From NCBI RefSeq assembly GCF_009753715.1, contig NZ_WQMS01000002.1:62001-126000 (forward strand): a DNA stretch of 64,000 bases, in the 5' to 3' direction. Below the pieces are notes generated by a model. It saw only the letters and a list, made by a program, of their open reading frames with translations. It was not told the DNA's origin and made no database searches. Origin of the DNA: Sphingomonas horti. Its GTDB lineage: Bacteria; Pseudomonadota; Alphaproteobacteria; Sphingomonadales; Sphingomonadaceae. This document shows positions 26,820-35,990 of this stretch, piece by piece (the first letter of the stretch is position 1; each line of letters starts with the position of its first letter). A program made the position numbers and the translations under genes.

Positions 26820-27413
26820 CTATCGGCCTTTGCCGTCCAGGAAACAAGAGACGAGTTGCCGGACCTGGGCGCGCGTGTCCTCATGCGGGACGCCGGTATC
26901 GATGATGGAGTCGGCCCGAGCCCGCTTTTCGGCGTCCGGCATCTGAAGCGCGAGGATGCGTTCGAATTTCTCCGCCGTCATGCCGGGTCGGGCAAGCACG
27001 CGGGCGCGCTGCACCTCGGGCGGCGCGGAGACGACGACGACCGCGTCCAGCCCTGCGGCGCCGCCCTTTTCGAACAGCAGCGGAATATCGAACACGACCA
27101 ATGGCGCGTCCTCATGATCGGCCAGAAAGCGCTGCCGCATCTCGGCGACGGCGGGATGGACGATGGCTTCAAGCCGCGCCAGCGCAGCCGCATCGCCCAG
27201 CACCTGCGCCCCCAGCCTCGCTCGATCCACGCCTTCGGGACCAGTGGTGCCCGGAAAGGCGGCTTCGATCGCGCCGACCAGCGCACCGCCCGGCCCTTGC
27301 AGCCGATGTACGGCCGCGTCGGCATCGAACACTGGAACGCCCGCTTCCTCGAACATCGCGGCGACGGTCGACTTCCCCATGCCGATCGAGCCGGTGAGGC
27401 CGAGAATCTTCAT
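26820..27413 (-). CDS. coaE: Dephospho-CoA kinase
   Basis: 197 residues. P-loop [12 protein letters not shown] at residues 5-16, DADAAVH near residue 30 and the lid segment near 130-150. It phosphorylates dephospho-CoA in the last step of CoA synthesis. Its ATG overlaps the aroE stop (ATGA). Confidence 0.95.
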   Translation of the reverse strand: MKILGLTGSIGMGKSTVAAMFEEAGVPVFDADAAVHRLQGPGGALVGAIEAAFPGTTGPEGVDRARLGAQVLGDAAALARLEAIVHPAVAEMRQRFLADHEDAPLVVFDIPLLFEKGGAAGLDAVVVVSAPPEVQRARVLARPGMTAEKFERILALQMPDAEKRARADSIIDTGVPHEDTRAQVRQLVSCFLDGKGR

Positions 27414-28219
27414 CGCGTCAGCAGCGTGCGCAATTCGTCGTCGCGCTCACGGGGCGGCGCCGCGTCGAAGAAAAGCTCGAACGCCAGCGCCGCCTGGCCG
27501 ATCAGCATCTCCAGCCCGTCGATCGTCTCCAGCCCGCGATCCTCGGCGGCCTGGAGCAGCGGCGTCTGCAATGGCGCATAGACGATGTCATAGACGATCG
27601 CGTCGTCCGGTAGCGGCGACAGGTCGAGCTCGAGCGGCGGATGGCCCGCCATGCCGAGCGTGCTGGCATTGACGAGCAGCGCGGCCTGCGGAAGCGCGGA
27701 CCCGATCGGCCCGACATTGCCCTTCAGCCCGAACGCGGCGAGCAGGCCGGCAGCCTTTAGCGGTGTGCGATTGAGGATCGTCACCGGCCCGACGCCGACT
27801 CGCGACAACGCGAACAGCACCGCGCGCGCCGCACCGCCCGCGCCGATCACGACCACCGGCTTGTCCGCAAGGTCGAGGGCCGAGATCGGCGACCAGAATC
27901 CGGCGGCGTCGGTATTGGTGCCGGCGATCCCGCCGCTCTCGTCACGGAACACGGTGTTGATCGCGCCGATCGTGTCGCGGACGCCGCCCGGATCGGGCAC
28001 ATATGCCAGCGCCGCTTCCTTGTGCGGCACGGTGATGTTGCACCCGCGCCAGGCCGGGTCGGCGCGCCGCTGCTCGAAATAGCCGGCGAGCTCGTCCGGC
28101 CGGACATGGCAGCGCCGATAGTCCGCCTGGATGCCGAGCGCGTCGAGCCAGAAACCGTGGATCAGCGGCGATTTCGAATGCGCGATCGGATCGCCGATCA
28201 CCTCGGCATAGGATATCAT
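27410..28219 (-). CDS. aroE: Shikimate dehydrogenase
   Basis: 269 residues. Shikimate-binding serines in [11 protein letters not shown] (15 and 17), the catalytic lysine 67 in [10 protein letters not shown], aspartate in NTDAAGF near residue 105, and the NADP loop [14 protein letters not shown]. It reduces 3-dehydroshikimate in aromatic amino acid synthesis. ATG at 28219 overlaps the maf stop. Confidence 0.95.
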   Translation of the reverse strand: MISYAEVIGDPIAHSKSPLIHGFWLDALGIQADYRRCHVRPDELAGYFEQRRADPAWRGCNITVPHKEAALAYVPDPGGVRDTIGAINTVFRDESGGIAGTNTDAAGFWSPISALDLADKPVVVIGAGGAARAVLFALSRVGVGPVTILNRTPLKAAGLLAAFGLKGNVGPIGSALPQAALLVNASTLGMAGHPPLELDLSPLPDDAIVYDIVYAPLQTPLLQAAEDRGLETIDGLEMLIGQAALAFELFFDAAPPRERDDELRTLLTR

Positions 28220-28812
28220 GACGCCAGAATCCCCCGCGTGCGCAGATAGTCGAGCACCGCCAGCAATGGCAGGCCCATTACGGTGAACTGGCTGCCCTCG
28301 ATCCTGGAAAAAAGCTGCGCGCCCGGTCCTTCGACGCGGTACACGCCGACGCACCACCGCACATGCTCCCATTCGCGATCGAGATAGGTGTCGATGAACG
28401 TGTCGGAGAGCGGCCGGACGTGCATCGTCGCGCGATCGACGAAGCGCCAGACCGGCTGGCCGCTCTCCGCGATCACTGCCGCGCTGTACAGATAATGGCG
28501 CCGTCCCGACAGCAGCCGGAGATGTTCGGCGGCCTGCTCGCGGTTTTCCGGCTTGTCGAGCAAGCGCCCGTCCTGGAGCTCGACGATCGAATCCGACCCG
28601 AGCACCAGCGCACCCGAATTCCTGTTCGAAACCTTCAGCGCCTTCAGCTCGGCAAGCGCGTCGGCAAGGTCGCGCGTCAGGCAGCCGGCGGCGCGTAGGC
28701 TCTGTTTCGCTGCTTCCTCGTCGACGCCGGGCGACATCGCCTCGAACGGCACGCCGGCCGCGTCCAGCATCGCTCGCCGGCTGGCCGATCCGGACGCGAG
28801 GATCAGGCGCAC
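28216..28812 (-). CDS. maf: Maf family nucleotide pyrophosphatase
   Basis: 198 residues from the GTG at 28812. Family opening RLILASGSASRRAML, then VLGSDSIVELQDG and the late EGSQFTVMGLPLLAVLDYL. Maf proteins cleave modified or canonical nucleoside triphosphates and can affect septation. An alternative GTG at 28830 adds six residues and a longer overlap with ppsR; neither has a strong Shine-Dalgarno sequence. Confidence 0.92.
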   Translation of the reverse strand: MRLILASGSASRRAMLDAAGVPFEAMSPGVDEEAAKQSLRAAGCLTRDLADALAELKALKVSNRNSGALVLGSDSIVELQDGRLLDKPENREQAAEHLRLLSGRRHYLYSAAVIAESGQPVWRFVDRATMHVRPLSDTFIDTYLDREWEHVRWCVGVYRVEGPGAQLFSRIEGSQFTVMGLPLLAVLDYLRTRGILAS

Positions 28813-29627
28813 TGGCGACGCTCGTTGCACAGGTTGATGATCGCCGCCGCCGTCTCCTCGATCGATCGGCGCGTCACGTCGATCACGGGCCAGCCATTAT
28901 CGGCGAAGATGCGCCGGGCGAACGCGACCTCTCGCGCGACCGCTTCCTGGTCGACATAATCGGTCTCCGGCGCCTGGTTCAGCGACAGCAAACGGTTGCG
29001 GCGGACCGCAATCAGCCGCTCGACATTGGTGGTGAGGCCGACGACCAGCGGATTCTTCAGCCGGAACAGGCTCGGCGGGGGCGGCGATTCGACGACGAGC
29101 GGGATGTTCGCGACCTTGTAGCCGCGATTGGCGAGATAGATGGACGTCGGCGTTTTCGACGTGCGTGAAATGCCGGCGAGCACGATGTCCGCTTCTTCCC
29201 AATTCTCCCAGCCGATGCCGTCGTCGTGCGCGATCGTGAACTGGATCGCGTCGACGCGCGCGAAATAGGCGGCGTCGAGCGCGTGCTGCCGGCCCGGCCG
29301 CGCGACCGCCGTCTGGCCCAGCATGTTCGACAAGGCGTCCGTGACCGGATCGATCGCGCCCACCGCCGGCAGGCCGAGGGCCCGGCAACGCTGTTCCAAC
29401 GTCCGCCGCGTGTCAGGGTTCACCAGCGTGAACAGCACCAGCCCCGGATTCTGCGCGATCTCGTCGAGGATGCGTTCCAGATTGCCGCCCGACCGGATCA
29501 TCGGCCAGAAATGCTTGATCGTCTCGACGCCTTCGAATTGCGCGAGCGCCGCCTTGGCGATCGTCTCGAGCGTCTCGCCGGTCGAATCCGACAGGAGGTG
29601 GAGGTGCAGCCGCGTCGTCACCCGCAT
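28803..29627 (-). CDS. PEP synthase/pyruvate phosphate dikinase regulatory protein (kinase-pyrophosphorylase, DUF299)
   Basis: 274 residues. N-terminal LHLLSDSTGETLETIAKAAL and the P-loop GISRTSKTPTS near residue 145 define DUF299. The protein phosphorylates and dephosphorylates PEP synthase or PPDK on a threonine and so switches the enzyme. The start is MRVTTRLHLH (29627). It is the first gene on the left of the origin gap; the Caulobacter homologue flanks its origin in the same way. Confidence 0.93.
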   Translation of the reverse strand: MRVTTRLHLHLLSDSTGETLETIAKAALAQFEGVETIKHFWPMIRSGGNLERILDEIAQNPGLVLFTLVNPDTRRTLEQRCRALGLPAVGAIDPVTDALSNMLGQTAVARPGRQHALDAAYFARVDAIQFTIAHDDGIGWENWEEADIVLAGISRTSKTPTSIYLANRGYKVANIPLVVESPPPPSLFRLKNPLVVGLTTNVERLIAVRRNRLLSLNQAPETDYVDQEAVAREVAFARRIFADNGWPVIDVTRRSIEETAAAIINLCNERRQCA

Positions 29628-29898
29628 ATCCCTGTGGAAAAGCGGCCGGAGAGGCAAGCGGTTGATCCGGGGGCGCCGAACCGCGCCCGATCGGCGCTGC
29701 TTCTCCAACAACTCCGCCCACAGCCGGAAAAATCCATCCAGCCTCTGTGGATTATGGGGAGATCGGCCGCGAATCGGGAACCTTTTGCGATTCCCCGAGA
29801 GTCAAATTGTTGGCAGAGTCGGGCGAAACGCCTAAGTCCCCGTCACCCGCGCTCCCACATCTTCCATCATCCTTTTCAATTATCATTAGAAAGAAGAG
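29628..29898. other. Probable chromosome replication origin (oriC)
   Basis: A 271-bp non-coding gap between ppsR and hemE, the location of the Caulobacter and other alphaproteobacterial origins. Seen here: reverse-oriented DnaA box-like sites TTTTCCACA (29633-29641) and TAATCCACA (29746-29754), each one mismatch from TTATCCACA; a TCCCCA-type weak box directly beside the second (29755-29760); and a 41-base stretch of 32 percent G+C (29856-29896) just before hemE that could unwind. No CtrA-type TTAA-N7-TTAA pair is visible. The AT-rich end will also contain the hemE promoter. Confidence 0.7.
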
Positions 29899-30924
29899 AT
29901 GAAGAGCGATCGTGCCCTGCTGAACGTGCTCCGCGGCGAACGGCGCGACCCGCCGCCGGTCTGGCTCATGCGCCAGGCGGGACGCTATCTGCCGGAATAT
30001 CGCGCGCTGCGGGCCGAAAAGGGCGGCTTCCTGGAGCTGGTCAACGACAGCGCGGCCGCGGCCGAGGTGACGCTGCAGCCGATCCGCCGCTTCGGATTCG
30101 ACGGCGCGATCCTGTTCTCGGACATTCTCGTCATCCCGCACGCGCTGGGGCAGAAGCTGGAATTCCTGGCCGGCGAAGGGCCGAAGCTGTCGCCCCGCCT
30201 GCTCGATGCGACGCTGGACGAGCTGAGAGCGGCGTCCGGACGGCTCGATCCGGTGTACGGCACCGTCCGCCGAGTCGCGGCCGCGCTGCCGGCCGAAGTG
30301 ACCTTCCTTGGCTTTGCCGGCAGCCCCTGGACGGTCGCCACCTACATGGTCGCCGGCGAAGGCAGCCGCGAGCAGGCGGAAGCGCGCCGCTTCGCCTATC
30401 GCGACCCGCAGGCGTTCGCCGCGATCATCGACGCGATCGAGCAGGCGACGGTCGATTACCTGTCGAAGCAGATCGAGGCCGGCGTCCACGCGGTGCAATT
30501 GTTCGACAGCTGGGCGGGGAGCCTCTCGCCCGCCCAATATGAGCTATGGGTGATCGCCCCGACCGCGCGGCTGGTGACGGCGCTGAAGGCGCGCCATCCC
30601 GACACGCCGATCATCGGCTTTCCGAAAGGCTCGGGCGGCAAGCTCCCGGCCTATGCGCGGGAGACGGGCGTCGACGCGGTGGGCATTGACGAGACGGTCG
30701 ATCCGTCCTGGGCGGACGCGGCGCTTCCCGAGGGCCTGGCGGTGCAGGGCAATCTCGACCCGCTGGCGCTGATCGCCGGCGGCGAGGCGCTCGCCCGGGC
30801 CGTGCAGCGCATTCTTGACGCCTTCGCCGGCCGCCCGCACATCTTCAATCTCGGACACGGCATCCTGCCCGACACGCCGATCGCGCATGTCGAGCAGCTG
30901 CTGGCGCAAGTTCGGGGAGGCTGA
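29899..30924 (+). CDS. hemE: Uroporphyrinogen decarboxylase
   Basis: 341 residues. Active-site signatures PVWLMRQAGRYLPEYRALR near residue 20 and ILFSDILVIPHALG near residue 72, then GFAGSPWTVATYM, and a final HIFNLGHGILPDTP. It removes four carboxyls from uroporphyrinogen III in haem synthesis. AAGAAG precedes the ATG. Stop and hemJ start overlap by one base (TGATG), so haem genes are coupled. Confidence 0.96.
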   Translation: MKSDRALLNVLRGERRDPPPVWLMRQAGRYLPEYRALRAEKGGFLELVNDSAAAAEVTLQPIRRFGFDGAILFSDILVIPHALGQKLEFLAGEGPKLSPRLLDATLDELRAASGRLDPVYGTVRRVAAALPAEVTFLGFAGSPWTVATYMVAGEGSREQAEARRFAYRDPQAFAAIIDAIEQATVDYLSKQIEAGVHAVQLFDSWAGSLSPAQYELWVIAPTARLVTALKARHPDTPIIGFPKGSGGKLPAYARETGVDAVGIDETVDPSWADAALPEGLAVQGNLDPLALIAGGEALARAVQRILDAFAGRPHIFNLGHGILPDTPIAHVEQLLAQVRGG

Positions 30925-31367
30925 TGCTTGGAGTCCTGGAATTGTCCTATCTCTGGCTGAAGGCCGCGCACATCGTTTTCGTCATCTTCTGGATGGCGGG
31001 GCTGTTCATCTTCCCGCGCTATCTGGTGCATCACCAGGAAGCGCTGGAGCGTCCGGCCGAAGCCGCCGCCTGGGTCGAGCGCGAGGCCAAGCTCAGGAAG
31101 ATGATCCTGACTCCGTCGCTGATCGCCGTCTGGGGGTTCGGCATCACGCTGGCGACGGTCGGCGACATGTGGAGCCAGGGCTGGCTGCATGCCAAGCTGC
31201 TGATCGTGATCGGTTTGAGCGCTTTTCATGGCTGGGCGGTCGCCTATTCGAAGCGCCTGGCGAAAGGCGAAGCGCGGCTGCCGGCGCGCCGGTTGCGCAT
31301 GTTCAACGAACTGCCGGCGCTCGCCGTCGTGATCATCGTCTATCTGGTGGTCGTGAAGCCTTTCTGA
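30924..31367 (+). CDS. hemJ: Protoporphyrinogen oxidase HemJ
   Basis: 147 residues with four predicted membrane helices. The conserved histidine 16 lies in KAAHIVFVIFWMAGLF, followed by FPRYLVHH; the C-terminal helix has NELPALAVVIIVYLVVVKP. HemJ is the oxygen-independent-type membrane oxidase that replaces HemG or HemY in most alphaproteobacteria and makes protoporphyrin IX. Its place behind hemE fits. Confidence 0.93.
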   Translation: MLGVLELSYLWLKAAHIVFVIFWMAGLFIFPRYLVHHQEALERPAEAAAWVEREAKLRKMILTPSLIAVWGFGITLATVGDMWSQGWLHAKLLIVIGLSAFHGWAVAYSKRLAKGEARLPARRLRMFNELPALAVVIIVYLVVVKPF

Positions 31368-31372
31368 TCCGC

Positions 31373-31400
31373 TTGACTTGGAAAAGGGCGCTGCCTAACT
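31373..31400 (+). promoter_or_regulatory. Candidate promoter of rho
   Basis: TTGACT (31373-31378) and CTAACT (31395-31400) separated by 16 bases, in the 136-base gap between hemJ and rho. The -35 box is good, the -10 is weak. The remaining leader of about 95 bases before rho has no clear structure that I can see. Confidence 0.4.
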
Positions 31401-31503
31401 CGCGCTGAAGCCGTGCAGCCGCTTTCCTGGCTGTGCGTTCTCTCCCAGATCGTCGTTCTCCGTCCGATCTCACCCATTCAAAATCCAGCCGTTCGAGCTC
31501 CCG

Positions 31504-32760
<1,257 letters not shown>

Positions 32761-32802
32761 CCGAATGCGGCCGGCAGCATGCTGCTGCCGGACTCGCATC
32801 GG
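32761..32802 (+). terminator. Hairpin following rho
   Basis: Perfect 8-bp stem CCGGCAGC/GCTGCCGG (32771-32778 and 32784-32791) with a 5-base loop, extended by an outer imperfect CCGA-ATGCG/CGCATCGG stem. There is no T-run, so it may be an RNA-stabilising structure rather than a simple terminator. A second smaller hairpin (GGGGC-AGA-GCCCC) lies near 32815-32828. Confidence 0.5.
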
Positions 32803-32939
32803 CTCGGCCGGCGGGGGCAGAGCCCCGACCGACGGCGCGGATTCACTCCGCGCCCCTGCTCCGCGCCTTTCACTTGCCCGGTTCCGCTCCCGCCCCTAGG
32901 CGTTCGACTCGTATGACCCCGGAGATCGCCCAGGAAGCC

Positions 32940-33623
32940 ATGTCGCTGTCATGGCTTTGGCAGCACATACTCAGCGACTTCTCGAACTTGGGCACCTGGT
33001 CCGCCTTCCAGGCCTTCATGACCGTCGTCCTGCTCGACATCGCGCTGGCGGGCGACAATGCGATCATCGTCGGTGCGCTCGCCGCCGGCCTGCCGGCTGA
33101 TCAGCGCCGGAAAGTGATCGCGATCGGCATCCTTGCCGCTCTGGTGCTGCGGATCATCTTCGCGATCGCGATCCTCTACGGGCTCGAACGGTTCAAGGAA
33201 TATGGCCTGGTCCTCGCCGGCGGTCTGCTGCTGCTGTGGGTCGCGTGGAAGATGTACCGAGAGATCCGCCACGCGGGCGAATCGGCCGGCTCGGAGGAGA
33301 TCGTCGGCGACGAACGAAGCGGCCTCAGGCCCGCCAAGAGCTTCGCCTCGGCCGCCTGGGCGGTCGCGGTCGCGGACGTGTCGATGAGCCTTGACAACGT
33401 GCTGGCGGTGGCCGGCGCCGCGCGCGAGCATCCGGGCATCATGGTGATCGGCCTGGTGCTGGCGGTCGCGCTGATGGGAATCGCCGCCAACATCATCGCC
33501 CGCTACATCGAGCGCTACCGCTGGATCGCCTGGATCGGCCTGGTCATCATCCTCTACGTCGCCGGCAAGATGATCTACGACGGCTGGCACGACCTCCAGC
33601 CGACACTGATGGCGATGGCGTAA
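32940..33623 (+). CDS. TerC/YjbE family integral membrane protein
   Basis: 227 residues with about six to seven membrane helices. Conserved acidic motifs within helices: DIALAGDNAIIVG near residue 40 and DVSMSLDNVLAVAG near residue 155, as in TerC-type metal exporters (manganese, or tellurium-resistance related). The ATG at 32940 has AGGAAG six bases upstream; an ATG at 32913 adds nine residues but lacks a Shine-Dalgarno site. The metal is not predictable from sequence. A possible manganese riboswitch was not seen upstream. Confidence 0.88.
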   Translation: MSLSWLWQHILSDFSNLGTWSAFQAFMTVVLLDIALAGDNAIIVGALAAGLPADQRRKVIAIGILAALVLRIIFAIAILYGLERFKEYGLVLAGGLLLLWVAWKMYREIRHAGESAGSEEIVGDERSGLRPAKSFASAAWAVAVADVSMSLDNVLAVAGAAREHPGIMVIGLVLAVALMGIAANIIARYIERYRWIAWIGLVIILYVAGKMIYDGWHDLQPTLMAMA

Positions 33624-33650
33624 GCCTGAGCGGTCGGGGTTGGCTCCCCG

Positions 33651-33790
33651 ATCGCCCCTCTCCCATAGGGAGAGGGCGACTCGCGCTCCAGCGCGAGCGG
33701 GGTGAGGGGATCGGCAGTCAAACGTCGTGCTCCCGAACCCCTCACCCGGCCAGGCTCACGCCCGACTCGACCTCTCCCTATGGGAGAGTT
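33651..33790. repeat. Intergenic palindromic repeat pair
   Basis: Two hairpin units facing each other: one with CCCATAGGGAGAGGG near 33662-33675 and GGGGTGAGGGG near 33699-33709, the other with CCCCTCACCC near 33739-33748 and a perfect CTCTCCC/GGGAGAG stem (33772-33788). The G-rich and C-rich parts are complementary, so the whole can fold as one large inverted repeat. This resembles REP-type intergenic elements common in GC-rich proteobacteria. No gene lies in 33624-33848. Confidence 0.65.
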
Positions 33791-33848
33791 GAACCGTAGG
33801 TCTGCAGCGGGTGGTAACCGGACCTTGGCCGCAATAGGCTCAGCACCC

Positions 33849-34466
33849 GTGACCGGAACTCATGACAAGATCACCGCCGATGCGGCAAAACGGGCCCTCC
33901 AACCGCTCGGCTTCCGCCGCAAAGGTCAATCGCGACTGTGGCTCGCAGATCATGACTGGTGGCTGGCCGTCGTCGAGTTTCAGCCGAGCGGCTTTCGCAA
34001 AGGTAGCTACCTCAACGTCGCCGCTCATTGGCTCTAGTCGAACGGCGGCTACATCACGTTCGATTTCGGATGCGGAGCGAATTGGGGCAGTCGGGTCGCT
34101 GAGTTCGAAGAATATGAAACGGACGAGCAGTTCCGGTCGGCAGCGGACCGGCTGGCCGCGACCGCTGCAGAAGAGGCGCAACAACTCGCTCGTCGGTTGT
34201 CGTCCATCAGGGCAGCAGCAGAGTTATTGGTCAACAGAGAGAACAGTTCGTCGCCACAAAGCAGGGGAAGTTGGCCCACCTACCATGCTGGCGTTGCAGC
34301 GGGTCTTGCGGACAGGGGGCAAGACGCCCACGCGCTCCTTCGCTCGGTTAGTGAAGAGCGCGGCAAAATCGCTTCTCGAATGCGCGGGGGTCGCAGGCGC
34401 ATTCAAGGCGGCTGCCTCGTCGCTCATAGCGACGCAGCGACAAGCTCTTCACCTACCAGCGATTGA
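33849..34466 (+). pseudogene. DUF4304 family gene interrupted by an amber codon
   Basis: From the GTG at 33849 the frame reads TGTHDKITADAAKRAL, QPLGFRRKGQSRLWL, WWLAVVEFQPSGFRKGSYLN and NVAAHWL, the DUF4304 pattern, then meets TAG at 34035-34037. The same frame continues open for 142 more codons with SNGGYITFDFGCGANW and FEEYETDEQFRSAADRLAA, which fits the second half of the domain. A single TGG-to-TAG change would explain the break. Alternatives are a sequencing error or suppression. DUF4304 has no established function. The end of the frame (after about residue 120) matches nothing I know. Confidence 0.7.
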
Positions 34467-34492
34467 CGCAGTTGAGTTTTGATGTCGGCTGT

Positions 34493-34536
34493 GGGTCGGA
34501 AAGACCCAGCGGTTGACCGCCGGACGGGACCGTCCG
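34493..34536. terminator. Two short hairpins between converging genes
   Basis: GGGTC/GACCC with a GGAAA loop (34493-34507) and CGGACGG/CCGTCCG with a 2-base loop (34521-34536), in the gap between the DUF4304 remnant and the end of the dienelactone hydrolase gene. No T-run; a terminator role is only possible. Confidence 0.35.
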
Positions 34537-34546
34537 AGGCAGCCGA

Positions 34547-35242
34547 CTACGCCAGATGCTCCGCGAAGAACGCCTCCGTCCGGCCGTCCGCCAGCCGCGC
34601 GCCTTCCTCGTCGCGGCGCTTCCCCATTTCCGTCGCAAAGCCGTGGTCCAGCCCTGGATAGTCGTGCAGCACGACTTTCGGATGATCGTCGAGCCCTTCG
34701 TGCATCGCTTTCTGCACATCCGGCAGCACAAAATGGTCGGCGCCGGCGATGTGAAGCATCACCGGGCGGCTGATCGCGTGCTTCTCGCGCAGCAGATTGT
34801 CGATGCCGACGCCGTAATAGCCGACGCTCGCGTCGATATCGGTGCGCGCTGACGTCATGAAGGCGAGCCGGCCGCCCAGGCAATAGCCGACGCAGCCGAC
34901 TTTCCCAGCGCCGCCCAGCCGTTGCCGTGCCGCGCGGATCGTCGCCTCGATGTCGCGGATGCCCTGGTCCGGGTCGAATTGCCCCATCAGGCCGAGCGCG
35001 AGCTGGAACTGGGCTGGCACGTCCGGGTCAAGCTGAACGCCGGGCTCGATCCGCCAGAACAGGTCGGGTGCGAGCGCGAGATAGCCGAGCGATGCCCAAT
35101 GGTCGCACTTGCGGCGAATGCCTTCGTTGACCCCGAATATCTCCTGGATCACGATCACCGCCGCCCTGGGCGTGCCGCTCGGCTCCGCGACATAGGCCTG
35201 GAAGCGGCCGTCATGGTCCAGCGTCTCGAACTCGATCATCAT
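34547..35242 (-). CDS. Dienelactone hydrolase family protein
   Basis: 231 residues. Alpha/beta-hydrolase with the cysteine nucleophile in VGYCLGGRLAF near residue 112, the acid near AGADHFV and histidine in LDHGFAT near residue 195; QEIFGVNEGIRRKCD carries the glutamate typical of DLH. DLH opens dienelactones in chloroaromatic breakdown, but many homologues have unknown substrates. ATG at 35242 overlaps the ogt stop as ATGA and has GGAGG ten bases upstream. Confidence 0.9.
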   Translation of the reverse strand: MMIEFETLDHDGRFQAYVAEPSGTPRAAVIVIQEIFGVNEGIRRKCDHWASLGYLALAPDLFWRIEPGVQLDPDVPAQFQLALGLMGQFDPDQGIRDIEATIRAARQRLGGAGKVGCVGYCLGGRLAFMTSARTDIDASVGYYGVGIDNLLREKHAISRPVMLHIAGADHFVLPDVQKAMHEGLDDHPKVVLHDYPGLDHGFATEMGKRRDEEGARLADGRTEAFFAEHLA

Positions 35243-35709
35243 AGCAGCCATCCCTCCGCGCGTTCGTGTCTCAGCAGCCAGGCCTTGGTCGCCGGCCCGT
35301 CTCCAGCCGAATAGTAGCCGAGCGCGCCGCCGGCCGGCAGCACCCGGTGACAAGGGACGACGACCGGGAACGGATTGCTCGCGCAGGCCTGGCCCATCGC
35401 CCGCGCCGAGGAGCCGCACGCCTCCGCGAGGTCGCCATAGGTCCGGGTCTCGCCATAGCCGATGGAAGCGATCGCGGCGCGCTGCGCCTTGGCTTCCGCG
35501 GTGGCGGCGGGCGCGAGCGGCAGGTCGAAAACGGTGAGCTTGCCCTCAAAATAGGCGGCAAGCTGCGCCCTGGCCTCGCGCAGCAGCGGCGTGTCGTCGC
35601 CCGCGCCGTCTTGTCCGATCCGGATGCCGGTCAGCGCGTCGCCCTCCGCCTCGATCCGCACCGGGCCGATCGGCGTTGCGATTGTCGCGGTAGCGCGCGC
35701 ATAAGCCAT
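35239..35709 (-). CDS. ogt: Methylated-DNA-protein cysteine methyltransferase
   Basis: 156 residues. Active-site PCHRVLPAGG with the alkyl-accepting cysteine near residue 122, preceded by the helix-turn-helix segment RTYGDLAEACGSSARAMGQA. It takes the alkyl group from O6-methylguanine once and is spent. No Ada regulatory domain is fused. It is translated with the downstream dienelactone hydrolase and diverges from DUF6489, 47 bases away. Confidence 0.94.
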   Translation of the reverse strand: MAYARATATIATPIGPVRIEAEGDALTGIRIGQDGAGDDTPLLREARAQLAAYFEGKLTVFDLPLAPAATAEAKAQRAAIASIGYGETRTYGDLAEACGSSARAMGQACASNPFPVVVPCHRVLPAGGALGYYSAGDGPATKAWLLRHERAEGWLL

Positions 35710-35756
35710 GGCGTGGGTTAGCAGCGCGGCCGAACGCGGCTCAAGCGGAGATGCAC

Positions 35757-35990
35757 ATGAAGGTGAATGTGGAAGTCGATTGCACGCCCGAGGAAGCGCG
35801 GCGCTTCATGGGCCTGCCGGACCTGACGCCGGTGCACGAGGCCTATGTCGCGCAATTGATCGACACGGTGAAGAACGGCGTCGGCGCCGAGGCCCTTGAG
35901 ACGATGATGAAGAGCTGGGGGCCGATGAGCGATGCCGGGTTCAAGCTGTGGCAGCAGATGATCGAGGGGATGAGCGGCCGGCCCAAGTGA
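35757..35990 (+). CDS. DUF6489 family small protein
   Basis: 77 residues: MKVNVEVDCTPEEARRFMGL followed by PDLTPVHEAYVAQLIDTV and a terminal amphipathic helix. Cytoplasmic, function unknown. The ATG at 35757 has GGAG six bases upstream; the ATG at 35751 touches that site and is less likely. The stop overlaps the mnmE start (GTGA). Confidence 0.85.
   Translation: MKVNVEVDCTPEEARRFMGLPDLTPVHEAYVAQLIDTVKNGVGAEALETMMKSWGPMSDAGFKLWQQMIEGMSGRPK

Noticed and set aside
33624-34546. An insertion sequence or prophage remnant
   Set aside because: No transposase, integrase or terminal inverted repeats with a target duplication are visible; only intergenic palindromes and one broken gene.
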